DNA of 34,898 bases from a candidate division WS1 bacterium (GCA_003566775.1 PXBW01000079.1:82635-117532); one strand, 5' to 3'. Shown: positions 9,199-17,538, numbered from the stretch's first letter. Notes: generated by a model from the sequence alone, not told the origin. Numbers and translations: made by a program.

Positions 9199-10011
9199 AT
9201 GCGGAAGCCCGTAATGGCAGGAAACTGGAAGATGAACTGTGATATAGCGGAGGCAGAAGCTCTCGCCGACGGGGTCACCGCTCATGGAGGACAGGTCGAG
9301 GATGCGCTGGTCATCCTCTGCCCGCCATTCGTCGCGTTGACGACCGTTCAGAAGAGTATCGCCAACTCGAACATCAAGCTCGGCGGCCAGAATATGTTCT
9401 GGGAAGATGAAGGCGCGTTTACCGGCGAGACCTCACCGAAGATGCTACTGGCCTGCGGCTGCGAGTACGTTATCATCGGTCACTCGGAGCGGCGTGGACG
9501 CTTCGGCGCTCCTGACGAGGCGGATGTCGAGGATCTCGACGCGGTCTTCGGTGACACGGACGCCACGGTGAATCGGAAGGTTCGCTCGGCGCTTGACGCA
9601 GGCTTGAAGCCCATCATCTGCTGCGGCGAGCTGCTCGGCGAGCGCCAGGCCGGTGACACGGATGCAGTGGTGGCCGGTCAGGTCGAAGCCGCGCTGCAGG
9701 GTGTGGCTGCCGACGAGGCCGCGAACATCATCATCGCCTACGAGCCGGTCTGGGCGATCGGAACCGGCGAGGTCTGCGACGCAGATGAGGCGAATCGTGT
9801 CTGCGGTATGGTGCGCGAGACGGTCGCCGACGTGTTCTCGCAGGACGTTGCCGACAATATGCAGGTACTCTACGGTGGCTCGGTCAAGCCCGAGAACGTT
9901 GAGGGCCTGATGGCGCAGGAGCACATCGACGGCGGTCTGGTGGGTGGCGCATCTCTGGATGCCGCCTCATTCGGAGCGCTGATCGATGCCGCCGCTGCCA
10001 GTGCTCAGTAG
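9199..10011 (+). CDS. tpiA: Triosephosphate isomerase
   Basis: A 270-residue cytoplasmic TIM-barrel enzyme interconverting dihydroxyacetone phosphate and glyceraldehyde 3-phosphate. The catalytic Lys is in AGNWKMN (K11), the His in IGHSERR (H95) and the Glu in AYEPVWAIGTG (E182); the phosphate-binding LYGGSVKPEN and GGLVGGASL follow. The protein is about 20 residues longer than the usual 250, mainly from an acidic insertion after HSERRGRFG (about residues 104-117) before the DTDATVNRK helix. Start: the frame opens at 9142, but the ATG at 9199 has AGGGAG 8 bases upstream and gives the standard N-terminus. It ends the glycolytic cluster. Confidence 0.95.
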   Translation: MRKPVMAGNWKMNCDIAEAEALADGVTAHGGQVEDALVILCPPFVALTTVQKSIANSNIKLGGQNMFWEDEGAFTGETSPKMLLACGCEYVIIGHSERRGRFGAPDEADVEDLDAVFGDTDATVNRKVRSALDAGLKPIICCGELLGERQAGDTDAVVAGQVEAALQGVAADEAANIIIAYEPVWAIGTGEVCDADEANRVCGMVRETVADVFSQDVADNMQVLYGGSVKPENVEGLMAQEHIDGGLVGGASLDAASFGALIDAAAASAQ

Positions 10012-10036
10012 GTCAGGAATGCCTCGCGATGAAGTT

Positions 10037-10071
10037 GAAGAGCCGCCTGCGATCTGTGCAGGCGGCTCTTC
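10037..10071 (+). terminator. Terminator hairpin between tpiA and flgL
   Basis: A perfect 14-bp stem (10037-10050 with 10058-10071) with loop GATCTGT, placed between the convergent ends of tpiA (10011) and flgL (10128). The plus-side arm ends in CTCTTCT. It probably serves both directions. Confidence 0.75.
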
Positions 10072-10127
10072 TGCATGAGCCGCGATGAGGCCGGGAAACG
10101 CTCACAGCGGCGTGGCGGATACAGGCG

Positions 10128-11051
10128 CTACCAGTTCAACTCGAAAAGCGTCGGGATCTGTGCGAGCTTCGAGGTGGCCGCAAGCGCGGCCTGATACGCG
10201 ATCTGTCTATGCTGAAGCTCGATCAGGGCGTGGGCGATGTCCACGTCCTCCACGTCGGAGAGGATCTCCCGGGCTGAGATCTCCGCGTTCTTTGCCGATT
10301 CAGCGGCGTCCTGAATCCGCTGAGTCCGCGCGCCGAGCACACCACGCTGCTGAATTACATGCTCATACAGAGCATCCAGGTCCTCCCCCAGTGCGATGCA
10401 TCCGGCCTCGTCACCCGCCTCGATCGCAGTGGCAAGCCCATCAAGCAGGGCGAAGAGATCATTTTCCACGCCGGGCACGGCGCGCTCCCCGGAGGCATTC
10501 TCGTAGTTGAAGAGCCGGTCACCGGGAATGGAGACCTCCATGGGTCGATCAGGTGCCACCCACAGTTGCATTCCGGCGGACTCGCCGACGTATTCGACCC
10601 CGTCAACGCCGTCAGTGAAGGGCACGGTTCGACTGAGTTTGCCTGCGAAGAGGTATTCTCCATGAACGCTTGTGTTGGCTGCGCTGAGTATCTGCTCCCG
10701 ATGGCTGCGCACGAGTTCCGCGAGACTGGAGCGAGCGGAATCAGTCAGTCCGGGTTGAGTTGCCCCGAGCACGACGTCTCTAACGCCGCGTAGCGCATTT
10801 GCAGTGTTCGCAAGAGCCGAGTCTGCGGGCCCGACAAGCCTCTCGGCGCGCTGGAACACCTTCTGCTGGTTCAGGACCCGGGCCAGATCCGCGCGAGAGT
10901 TGATGATGGTGCCAACCGCGGTCGGATCATCGGAGGGCCGGGTCAGACGCCTGCCCGAAGAGAGCTGGCGGCTGAGTCGGCGCATGTCCTGCTCGGCGCG
11001 CGCGAGGCTGTTGTGCACGTCGTTGTGATAGGCGCGTGTCGATATTCTCAT
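10128..11051 (-). CDS. flgL: Flagellar hook-filament junction protein FlgL
   Basis: A 307-residue flagellin-like protein. The N-terminal helix MRIST...LARAEQDMRRLSRQLSSGRRLTRPSDDP carries the flagellin-family pattern (S-S-G-x-R-x-x-x-P-S-D-D-P). The C-terminal helix (DVEDVDIAHALIELQHRQIAYQAALAATSKL) is the matching coiled-coil half found in FlgL. It forms the junction between FlgK and the filament and is exported by the flagellar type III system. The ATG at 11051 is preceded by GAGGTGG, 12 bases after the flgK stop. It is the last gene of the flgF-to-flgL operon. Confidence 0.92.
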   Translation of the reverse strand: MRISTRAYHNDVHNSLARAEQDMRRLSRQLSSGRRLTRPSDDPTAVGTIINSRADLARVLNQQKVFQRAERLVGPADSALANTANALRGVRDVVLGATQPGLTDSARSSLAELVRSHREQILSAANTSVHGEYLFAGKLSRTVPFTDGVDGVEYVGESAGMQLWVAPDRPMEVSIPGDRLFNYENASGERAVPGVENDLFALLDGLATAIEAGDEAGCIALGEDLDALYEHVIQQRGVLGARTQRIQDAAESAKNAEISAREILSDVEDVDIAHALIELQHRQIAYQAALAATSKLAQIPTLFELNW

Positions 11052-11063
11052 CCAGGTCCACCT

Positions 11064-12428
11064 CTATCTGAGTTGCAGCACGAGATCCATCATCTCCAGC
11101 GCAGTGCTCATCAGTCGCGAGGACGCCGCGAAAGCCTGCTGGTAACGAATAAGCTCGAGTGCCTCCTCGTCGAGTGATACTCCGCTCTGATTATCATGAC
11201 TGTCGCGCAGATTCTCCACCAGCAGTTCCCGGCTTTCGAGGCGCACCTCGGTGCCGGCGGCGTCGATGCCGACGCGCGAGATCAGCTCAGCCGAGAACTG
11301 AGAGAGGGTCGCGGTGCCGTTGGAGAAGATCGGGGAGTTGCGCAAATTGTCGATCGCCATGGCATTGGTGCCGTCGCTGTCAACCAGCGCCGATTGCGAC
11401 GCGCCGATCAGCGATAGATCGTCGATGACCTCCTGCCGCACCCGCAGCGAGGCGGCCGGACGCGTTGGATCGTAGCTGAACAGCTCCGGTGCCGGGTCGC
11501 CGTTGAGATCCAGGCCCTGCGTGTGCTGGACGTTGATCTCATCGGACAGCCCCTGCGCGAGTGTGTCGAGATGCGTCAGATACTCGGGCAGATAATCGTC
11601 ACGCGCCTGCAATCTGCCCGCGATCTCACCGCGAAGACCGTAGGGTGAGATCTCATCCCCGAGTGCAACGAGATGCATACCGGGCTGATCGGGATCATCG
11701 ACACGGTTGAGTTCAGTTACCCGGTCGTGTTCGACGAACCGGCGCCCGCCTATCAGTACATCAATTGTGCCGTCGGCGCGCTGGATCGTCTCGGCGCCGC
11801 ACAGTTCCGCCAGCTCCGAAACCAGCCCATCGCGCCGGATTATGAGATCGTTGCGCAGACTGGTGGCTTCCGCAACGCCGATCTTCTCGTTGAGAGATGC
11901 GATTTCGTGAGCGACGGAGTTGGATCTGTTCACGAGATCGCGAAGGCGGTCATTGATCTCCACGCGACGATCGCTGATGGCGTGCCATCGGTCCGAGATC
12001 GTCTCCGCCACAAGCTGTGACCGCTCCACGACCTGTGCCCGGCTTGACGCACCATTGGGATCGAGACCGAGGTCTGCCCAGGCGTCGAACATCTCCTCGA
12101 TACGGCTCGCAAGACCGCCCTGGGTGACGTCGGTGAATATCTGCTCCACCTGAAGCAGCGCGCCACGCAGGGCGCGGTCCTGCCCGAGATTCCCGCTCTC
12201 ATGTCGAAGCTGTGTGGCGAGCAGTTCGTCGCGGAGCAGACGTATCTCGGTCAACTCCACTCCTCCGCCGGCCTCCCCCGTCACGGCGCCGGGTATAGTA
12301 ACCAGTGTCGGCCGCTGGCGCACGTAACCGGGAGTCTCAACATTCGCAGTGTTGTGTCCCACAATCTCAAGCGCTCCACGGTGAGCGAAGAGTCCGGTTC
12401 GGGCTATGTTGAGCATGCGTAACGACAT
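11064..12428 (-). CDS. flgK: Flagellar hook-associated protein FlgK
   Basis: A 454-residue exported protein that caps the hook and joins it to FlgL. The N-terminus has the rod/hook family motif (ARTGLFAHRGALEIVGHNTANVETPGYVRQR, in pieces: GHNTANVETPGY at about 24-35), the central part is helical, and the C-terminus ends with LELIRYQQAFAASSRLMSTALEMMDLVLQL, the conserved closing helix of this family. The ATG at 12428 has GGAGG 8 bases upstream; the ATG at 12416 is an internal alternative. Spacing to flgN is 13 bases and to flgL 12, so this is a tight operon. Confidence 0.94.
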   Translation of the reverse strand: MSLRMLNIARTGLFAHRGALEIVGHNTANVETPGYVRQRPTLVTIPGAVTGEAGGGVELTEIRLLRDELLATQLRHESGNLGQDRALRGALLQVEQIFTDVTQGGLASRIEEMFDAWADLGLDPNGASSRAQVVERSQLVAETISDRWHAISDRRVEINDRLRDLVNRSNSVAHEIASLNEKIGVAEATSLRNDLIIRRDGLVSELAELCGAETIQRADGTIDVLIGGRRFVEHDRVTELNRVDDPDQPGMHLVALGDEISPYGLRGEIAGRLQARDDYLPEYLTHLDTLAQGLSDEINVQHTQGLDLNGDPAPELFSYDPTRPAASLRVRQEVIDDLSLIGASQSALVDSDGTNAMAIDNLRNSPIFSNGTATLSQFSAELISRVGIDAAGTEVRLESRELLVENLRDSHDNQSGVSLDEEALELIRYQQAFAASSRLMSTALEMMDLVLQLR

Positions 12429-12441
12429 AACCGGATCCTCC

Positions 12442-12864
12442 TCACGCGGACCGACTCAGGGCGCATTGAGATGTCTGCAGACCATCGCTATCGGGCCCGT
12501 AGCCTTTCTCAGTCCCGGCCATTCCCAGGGCCGCAAGCATGGCGTTGGACCATGCGAGGCGGTCCGCAATCAGTTTCTCGTTGAACTCGGCGAGTTCGAT
12601 CACGCGAACCTCGGTGCGCCTGAGGCGGTCAAGCAGCGCCCGGGTGGGACCGGTCGCGGCGATCTCTTCCTCCGGCATATGAGACCGCTTCTCGAGCAGG
12701 CCGAGAAACAGCTCCAGTTGTTCCTCGAGAAGATCAGTGAACTGCTCCATCTGATCGAGGTCCCGCTCGAGCAGAGCGCTTCGCTGGCTTTCGAGCGTCT
12801 CGATGAGCGCCTCCCCGAGTTCCAGCTCTGACTCAAGCAGTGCAACGGTCGCTTCGTTTGTCAT
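12442..12864 (-). CDS. flgN: FlgN-type flagellar chaperone
   Basis: A 140-residue, almost entirely helical, acidic protein (VALLESELELGEALIETLESQRSALLERDLDQME in its first half). FlgN binds FlgK and FlgL in the cytoplasm and delivers them to the export gate. Sequence similarity in this family is low; the call rests on length, the heptad-like Leu/Glu pattern and position just before flgK. The start chosen is the ATG at 12864, 7 bases after AGGGAG; the frame runs on to 12891 without a better site. Confidence 0.75.
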   Translation of the reverse strand: MTNEATVALLESELELGEALIETLESQRSALLERDLDQMEQFTDLLEEQLELFLGLLEKRSHMPEEEIAATGPTRALLDRLRRTEVRVIELAEFNEKLIADRLAWSNAMLAALGMAGTEKGYGPDSDGLQTSQCALSRSA

Positions 12865-12896
12865 CCTGTTGCTCCCTTCAGTGCTGGGCATGCATG

Positions 12897-13190
12897 TCAG
12901 GCTGCGTCATCGGATATGGTGTCAACGATGGCGCCCGCGATGGTCTGATCGTCCCAGACCGGCTCCTCCACCTGCAGACGCGCACGGGCCGCATCGACCA
13001 CCTCGCGCCTGACCGGCGGCGTCTCGTCGAGTGCCTGTCGTGCGAGCGCGATCAGGCGAGCGCGTGGCGAAACACTGACCTGATCCGTGCCTGCACGCTG
13101 AAGCCTGCCCTTTTCCGGGGATGAGTGATCATCTGCCGGGACGGACACGGGTTTGCTGCTGGGATTCAGCCCGCTGCGATCGATCCTCAT
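12897..13190 (-). CDS. flgM: Anti-sigma-28 factor FlgM
   Basis: A 97-residue protein with a disordered polar first half and a helical second half: DQVSVSPRARLIALARQAL, then PPVRREVVDAARARLQ and the terminal IAGAIVDTI. That matches the FlgM pattern of D-x-V-x-(I/L)-S, a P-x-V-R turn, and helices that hold sigma28. FlgM is held inside the cell until the hook is complete, then exported to release FliA. It sits between flgJ and flgN, downstream of a predicted sigma28 promoter. The ATG at 13190 follows GAGG by 10 bases; a TTG at 13196 is possible. Confidence 0.85.
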   Translation of the reverse strand: MRIDRSGLNPSSKPVSVPADDHSSPEKGRLQRAGTDQVSVSPRARLIALARQALDETPPVRREVVDAARARLQVEEPVWDDQTIAGAIVDTISDDAA

Positions 13191-13235
13191 GCTCAATCAT
13201 CCTCAAAAGTCTTGCTCGGTACGGATTTCACCCTT

Positions 13236-13544
13236 CTACGGTGCGTCTTTACTCGACGCACCCGATAGCTCCCTGTAAAGCATCTCGCTCAGCCCCAGAG
13301 CTTCCCTCTGGGCGAGTTCGCCCGCAAGCTCCCGGTTGCGAAGCGAATTGAATACTCTCTCGCCTGAGCCTGAACTCAGGAGGCCCTCGCCCCACGGTGA
13401 TCGGTCCATGGCCGAGAGCAACTGCTGCAGGAAGATACCCTCAACCTCGCGGCACTGTTCGCGAATGCGTGATGCGTCATCGCCCGCGGTCTGCGCCGGC
13501 AGTGCGGCGGACAGAGCCTGTGTGCTCCGAATCACTTCGCTCAC
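13236..13544 (-). CDS. flgJ: FlgJ-type rod-binding protein, rod domain only
   Basis: A 102-residue protein equal to the N-terminal rod-capping domain of FlgJ: CREVEGIFLQQLLSAM, then SSGSGERVFNSLRNRELAGELAQREALGLSEMLYREL. The C-terminal muramidase domain found in enteric FlgJ is absent, as in many other phyla, so a separate lytic enzyme must open the wall for the rod. The start is a GTG at 13544 that overlaps the flgI stop as GTGA; GGAGGT lies 9 bases upstream inside flgI. Confidence 0.85.
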   Translation of the reverse strand: MSEVIRSTQALSAALPAQTAGDDASRIREQCREVEGIFLQQLLSAMDRSPWGEGLLSSGSGERVFNSLRNRELAGELAQREALGLSEMLYRELSGASSKDAP

Positions 13545-14659
13545 TGTATGGTGACCTCCGCTTCGAGCGCTCCGGCTGTCTTCAGCGCCTGGATAATGGC
13601 GATCAGGTCTCGTGGCCTCACTCCAAGGGTGTTCAACGCGGATACCAGTTCATCGAGACTGCCCTGTGGCGGTAGAGCCACCAGCCGCGCATCCTCCTCC
13701 TCAACCTCGATCTCATCCGAGGGCACTACAACCGTCTCCCCCTCGGGACTGAACGGTGGCGGCTGAGAGACCTGCCATTGACTGCGAACGCGAATCGTAA
13801 GACTTCCATGAGAGATCGCGACCGGCGCAATACGCACCGCATCGCCGATCACTATCGTGCCGGTTCGCTCGTTTATCACCACGCGCGCAGGACTGTCCGG
13901 TACGACCTCTACCTGTTCGATCCTGGTGATGAACCTCACCAGGTCCGATGAGCCGTCGGGCACGGTGACCTGCACCATCGAGGAGTTCATGGCGCTGGCG
14001 CAGCCGGGGCCGATCTCCTCATTGATCGCATCCGCCAGCCTGCTTGCGGTTGTGTAGTCCGGGTTGTGCATCACGAGATGGATCTGCGGACTCTCGAGAG
14101 CCCTGCTGCGCACCGTTGTGGTGATCGAAGCTCCACCGGGGACCCTGCCGACCACCGGATGATTCTGCCGGATCTCGTCGCGTCCCGCCGTGATGTTGAA
14201 CCCGCCGATGCTCACCGGCCCCTGGGCGACTGCGTAAACCTCTCCATCCCCGCCGCGCATCGGAGTCGCGAGGAGAGTGCCGCCCTGAAGACTCCTTGCG
14301 TCACCAAGAGAGGACAACAGTACATCAACCTCCGCGCCGCGATGGGTATTTGCCGGCAGCTTCGCTACCGCCATGACGGCGGCGGCATTGCGCACGCGCA
14401 TCTCCTCGGCATCGACGCTGACACCGAAGTGCTCCAGCATGTTGGCGAGCGACCGCCCCGTGAACACCGCTCGGGAGCTGTCTCCGGTGCCGTCGAGTCC
14501 CACGACCAGCCCGTAGCCGATCAGGTTGTGCTCGTGCGTGCCGCTGATGGTCGCGATGTCCTTGACACGCGTGGTCATCGCGGAGCAGGCCGGCGCGAGC
14601 GCAAGAATGACGATTGTCAGGACGATCCGTCGTCCCGCGTGGCGTGGCATCTGGCTCAT
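13541..14659 (-). CDS. flgI: Flagellar P-ring protein FlgI
   Basis: A 372-residue periplasmic protein forming the ring around the rod in the peptidoglycan layer. It has a signal peptide (RRIVLTIVILALAPACSA) followed by the mature start TTRVKDIATISG and the FlgI hallmark NLIGYGLVVGLDGTGD. Later family parts include GGTLLATPMRGGDG, YAVAQGPVSIGGF, VVINERTGTIVIGDAVRIAPVAISHG and the C-terminal LVSALNTLGVRPRDLIAIIQALK. The start taken is the ATG at 14659, just past the flgH TAA at 14661-14663; a second ATG lies at 14650. The ribosome site is weak, so translation is probably coupled to flgH. Confidence 0.95.
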   Translation of the reverse strand: MSQMPRHAGRRIVLTIVILALAPACSAMTTRVKDIATISGTHEHNLIGYGLVVGLDGTGDSSRAVFTGRSLANMLEHFGVSVDAEEMRVRNAAAVMAVAKLPANTHRGAEVDVLLSSLGDARSLQGGTLLATPMRGGDGEVYAVAQGPVSIGGFNITAGRDEIRQNHPVVGRVPGGASITTTVRSRALESPQIHLVMHNPDYTTASRLADAINEEIGPGCASAMNSSMVQVTVPDGSSDLVRFITRIEQVEVVPDSPARVVINERTGTIVIGDAVRIAPVAISHGSLTIRVRSQWQVSQPPPFSPEGETVVVPSDEIEVEEEDARLVALPPQGSLDELVSALNTLGVRPRDLIAIIQALKTAGALEAEVTIQ

Positions 14660-14660
14660 C

Positions 14661-15290
14661 TTAGAACAACCATCCGAGAATGCGTGTGATAATGCCTGCC
14701 CTCTTCCCGGGTTCGCCCGGCTCGGGGCCCTCGTAGTCGATCTCTGCGTTGGCCACGTGCTGGGACAACACGGTGTTGTCCGGCCGCACGTCCTGCGGGC
14801 GAACCTCACCGACCAGGCGCAGCACCTGCATGTCGTGGTTGACCCGCACGGTCCGCACGCCCTCGATAATCAGATTACCTTCGGGCGTGACGCCACTTAC
14901 TGTAGTGGCGATACGCGTCGACAGCACATTGCGCTGCTGCGAGCTTCCACCGGCCGATGTGCTGAGTTCGCCCCCGAAGCCGAAGCTCGGAATGAAGTCA
15001 AGCCATCCTGTGCCGGGCCCGGCCTGCACATCCGAAGACCTCGCGTCCGATCTTGAAGCGCTGTGCGAGGCGGTGGTTGATTCGGAGACCACCACAAAGA
15101 GGATGTCGCCCGGTCTCGTCGCCCGGTGGTCTTCGTAGAGCGATATGAAGAACGATCCGCTGCCGGGACCGGCGGAGTCGTCAGTAATCGCGGGACCCGC
15201 ACTGACGTCGCCTGCATGGCTCTGACCCGTGGCGATGATGATGAATGCGATGCAAACGAAAAATGACCTGGATCTCACCTGTTGAAGCAT
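14661..15290 (-). CDS. flgH: Flagellar L-ring protein FlgH
   Basis: A 209-residue exported protein for the outer-membrane ring. Family parts: SLYEDHRATRPGDILFVVVSESTTAS, then RIATTVSGVTPEGNLIIEGVRTVRVNHD, LRLVGEVRPQDVRPDNTVLSQHVANAEIDYEG and the hydrophobic end ITRILGWLF. The signal region (FFVCIAFIIIATGQSHA) has no Cys at the cleavage point, so unlike enteric FlgH it does not appear to be a lipoprotein. Its ATG shares one base with the flgA stop (TGATG), so the two are translationally coupled. Confidence 0.93.
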   Translation of the reverse strand: MLQQVRSRSFFVCIAFIIIATGQSHAGDVSAGPAITDDSAGPGSGSFFISLYEDHRATRPGDILFVVVSESTTASHSASRSDARSSDVQAGPGTGWLDFIPSFGFGGELSTSAGGSSQQRNVLSTRIATTVSGVTPEGNLIIEGVRTVRVNHDMQVLRLVGEVRPQDVRPDNTVLSQHVANAEIDYEGPEPGEPGKRAGIITRILGWLF

Positions 15291-15898
15291 CAGTTTGCCT
15301 CACTCTCGCGGATTATCGCTTCCGTCGGGCCGATGAGTTCGGCGGTCACTGTCTCCCGTGTCTGCTGCACCCGCATCATTGCACGTCCGCCCACCACTGC
15401 GCCCTCCAGGAGTGTGGCCTCGGCTCCGATGGTGATCGCGCCACTTACCACTGTCAGATGCACGCGTGTACCACGCCCGACTTCGACCGGCGCGGGCAAA
15501 TCGGGTGCAGGCATACCTGTTTCGTCACACTCTTCCTCGGACGTGTCTGCTGCAGGCGGACGCGGAGCCGCGCGGTGAACCGTCACGGCATCCGCGCCTG
15601 CGAAGGTCAGATCACCGCAGTTCACTCCGGACCTGCGCAGGCGCATCTTGATATAGCCGGCGGTGAGCCTCCTGCTGGAACCCGGCAGCGGTGATGGCCC
15701 GAGATCGACCTCCTCGAGCTTGTCGACCAGCGCGTCCGCGCCATCTTCGGGCGCCGCAATCTGCGCGACATGGCCGAAGCGAATGCGTTCCTCCTCCTCG
15801 AGGCGCGCGTCCTCTCTAAGCTCCACCAGGGCCGCGCTGGAAGGCGTGAGGCTAAGAGCCGTCAGGCACAGGATGCATAGTGTCACACGAGCGAGCAT
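15290..15898 (-). CDS. flgA: Flagella basal-body P-ring assembly chaperone FlgA
   Basis: A 202-residue periplasmic protein with a signal peptide (LARVTLCILCLTALSLTPSSA). The C-terminal 100 residues form the SAF-like domain typical of FlgA: VEVGRGTRVHLTVVSGAITIGAEATLLEGAVVGGRAMMRVQQTRETVTAELIG, in pieces as seen at about residues 136-190. FlgA helps FlgI fold and polymerise into the P-ring. The frame opens at a TTG (15904), but the ATG at 15898 with GAGG 8 bases upstream is preferred. It lies between flgG and flgH, the usual order in many phyla. Confidence 0.85.
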   Translation of the reverse strand: MLARVTLCILCLTALSLTPSSAALVELREDARLEEEERIRFGHVAQIAAPEDGADALVDKLEEVDLGPSPLPGSSRRLTAGYIKMRLRRSGVNCGDLTFAGADAVTVHRAAPRPPAADTSEEECDETGMPAPDLPAPVEVGRGTRVHLTVVSGAITIGAEATLLEGAVVGGRAMMRVQQTRETVTAELIGPTEAIIRESEAN

Positions 15899-15917
15899 CA
15901 GCAATTCCTCAGATCAG

Positions 15918-16706
15918 CTACCTGCGGGTGTTGTTTGCGATCTCGAGCATCTGATCGGCGATGCGGATCGCCTGCGAGTTGGCCTCATAGGCGCGCTGGG
16001 CGGTGATCATGTTGACCATCTCCTCGACCACCTTGACGTTGGACATCTCCAGCACTCCCTGCGAGATGCCCCCGAGGCCATCCATGCTCGGTGAGCCGGT
16101 TATCGCCTCTCCTGAGGCGGCGGTCGCACCGAGCAGGCTGTGCCCGAGATTGCGCAGGCCCGCGGGATTGGCAAAGCGCGCTAGCTCCAACTGTCCGATC
16201 TCCTGCGGCTGGTCCGCGTCCGCAGTCGTGGCTGAAACGGTCCCATCGTTGCCGACCGATATGCTGGTCGTGTCGGGAGGAATCACCAGCGGGGGTTCGA
16301 GCGGGAAGCCGTCAGAGGTCACTACATTGCCCTCTGAGTCGATCTTGAACGCCCCCGCGCGGGTGAAGGCGACCGTGCCGTTGGGCAGCAGCACCTGGAA
16401 GAATCCGTCGCCTTCGATCACCATGTCCAGCGGATTGCCGGTCTCCTGGAAGGTGCCCTGCTGGAATAGCTTGCGGGTTGCTGCCGTGCGGGTTCCGAGA
16501 CCAACCTGGATCCCGGTCGGGAGTTCGACACCCTCGGCGGCGGCCGAACCGGCTTCGCGCAGGGTATCATACATCAGGTCCTGAAATTCGGCTCGCTGCT
16601 TTTTGTATCCCACCGTGTTCACGTTCGCGAGGTTGTTCGCGATGGTGTCGACATTCAACTCCTGGGCGGTCATCCCCGATGCCGCCGACCAGAGTGCGCG
16701 CATCAT
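15918..16706 (-). CDS. flgG: Flagellar distal rod protein FlgG
   Basis: A 262-residue rod protein exported by the flagellar type III system. The N-terminus MMRALWSAASGMTAQELNVDTIANNLANVNTVGYKK, read in two parts, has the rod/hook signature ANNLANVNTVGYK; the middle has GNPLDMVIEGDGFFQV and FTRAGAFKIDSEGNVVTSDG; the C-terminus EEMVNMITAQRAYEANSQAIRIADQMLEIANN is the standard closing helix. Length matches FlgG (about 260). GAGGTG is 8 bases before the ATG at 16706. It lies 58 bases downstream of flgF. Confidence 0.96.
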   Translation of the reverse strand: MMRALWSAASGMTAQELNVDTIANNLANVNTVGYKKQRAEFQDLMYDTLREAGSAAAEGVELPTGIQVGLGTRTAATRKLFQQGTFQETGNPLDMVIEGDGFFQVLLPNGTVAFTRAGAFKIDSEGNVVTSDGFPLEPPLVIPPDTTSISVGNDGTVSATTADADQPQEIGQLELARFANPAGLRNLGHSLLGATAASGEAITGSPSMDGLGGISQGVLEMSNVKVVEEMVNMITAQRAYEANSQAIRIADQMLEIANNTRR

Positions 16707-16764
16707 TGGCCTGTCACCTCACATGCTTCCGTTGCTGGTAGTCGCCTGTGCACTCACGCCGCTT

Positions 16765-17469
16765 CTAAGCAAGCGCGCTGTCGATAAGTCGTCCGAGAGT
16801 ATCGTCGGTCTGCCGCAGGGCTGCGGCACTCGCTTCGAAGGCTCGGAAGCCGCTCATCATCTGTGCCATCTCCCGAACCACACTCACATTGGCCTCTTCA
16901 ACGAAGCCCTGCCGAATTCGGGGCTCAGCGGCCATGCGTGGACCGAGATCCGCTGCGAAGAGGCCATCCTCTTCCCGTCGGAGGCCGTCCTCAAGGTCAA
17001 ACTCAGCGATGAACAGATCATCAACGAACTGTCCCTCCGAGAATACCTGCCCACGCTCACTGACCAGGAATTCGCTGCCCGGAAGAGCGATCGGCCCGTC
17101 GCGTCCCATCACGGAATGTCCTGAGGCGGAGAGAAGTCGCCCATCGGCAGCACGCTGAAATCGACCGTCGCGGGTGTAGCGCAGACCACGATCTGTCTGC
17201 AGGGCAAAGAGACCCTCTCCGTCGATGGCGAGATCGTAGTCGCTGCCCGTCTCACGCACCGGACCGGGAGTGACATCCACCCGTACGATCTCCGCCCCGG
17301 GCATCGACACGGTCTCGGCGAGAGCCTCTCTGAACGCAGAGCTTCCCACCGTGATCTCTGAGCGTCGAAAGCCCGGCGTTGCCGCGTTGGAGAGGTTGTT
17401 GGCGTGAACGTCCTGCTTGCGCAGTTGGACGTTCATCCCGGCGGCCGCGGCACGCAGTCCATTAGTCAC
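16765..17469 (-). CDS. flgF: Flagellar proximal rod protein FlgF
   Basis: A 234-residue FlgG paralogue for the proximal rod. It has the ANNLSNAATPGFRR motif (about 24-37), YDLAIDGEGLFALQT and RYTRDGRFQRAADGRLLSASG, with the closing helix VVREMAQMMSGFRAFEASAAALRQTDDTLGRLI. The start is a GTG at 17469 with GGAGG 10 bases upstream. It is the first gene of the flagellar operon; a sigma28-type promoter lies about 40 bases upstream. Confidence 0.92.
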   Translation of the reverse strand: MTNGLRAAAAGMNVQLRKQDVHANNLSNAATPGFRRSEITVGSSAFREALAETVSMPGAEIVRVDVTPGPVRETGSDYDLAIDGEGLFALQTDRGLRYTRDGRFQRAADGRLLSASGHSVMGRDGPIALPGSEFLVSERGQVFSEGQFVDDLFIAEFDLEDGLRREEDGLFAADLGPRMAAEPRIRQGFVEEANVSVVREMAQMMSGFRAFEASAAALRQTDDTLGRLIDSALA

Positions 17470-17511
17470 CGACCATCTTCCTCCCTGCGATTCTGGTATC
17501 GCGCAGGAGAC

Positions 17512-17538
17512 TTAACGACGGTCTGTGCGAAACCTTTA
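17512..17538 (-). promoter_or_regulatory. sigma28 (FliA) promoter of the flagellar operon
   Basis: On the minus strand TAAA (17538-17535), a 15-base spacer, and GTCGTTAA (17519-17512) match the FliA consensus TAAA-N15-GCCGATAA at 10 of 12 positions with exact spacing. The predicted start of transcription is near 17504, about 35 bases before the flgF GTG. The operon encodes FlgM, the FliA inhibitor, and late-assembled FlgK and FlgL, which suits sigma28 control. Confidence 0.65.
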
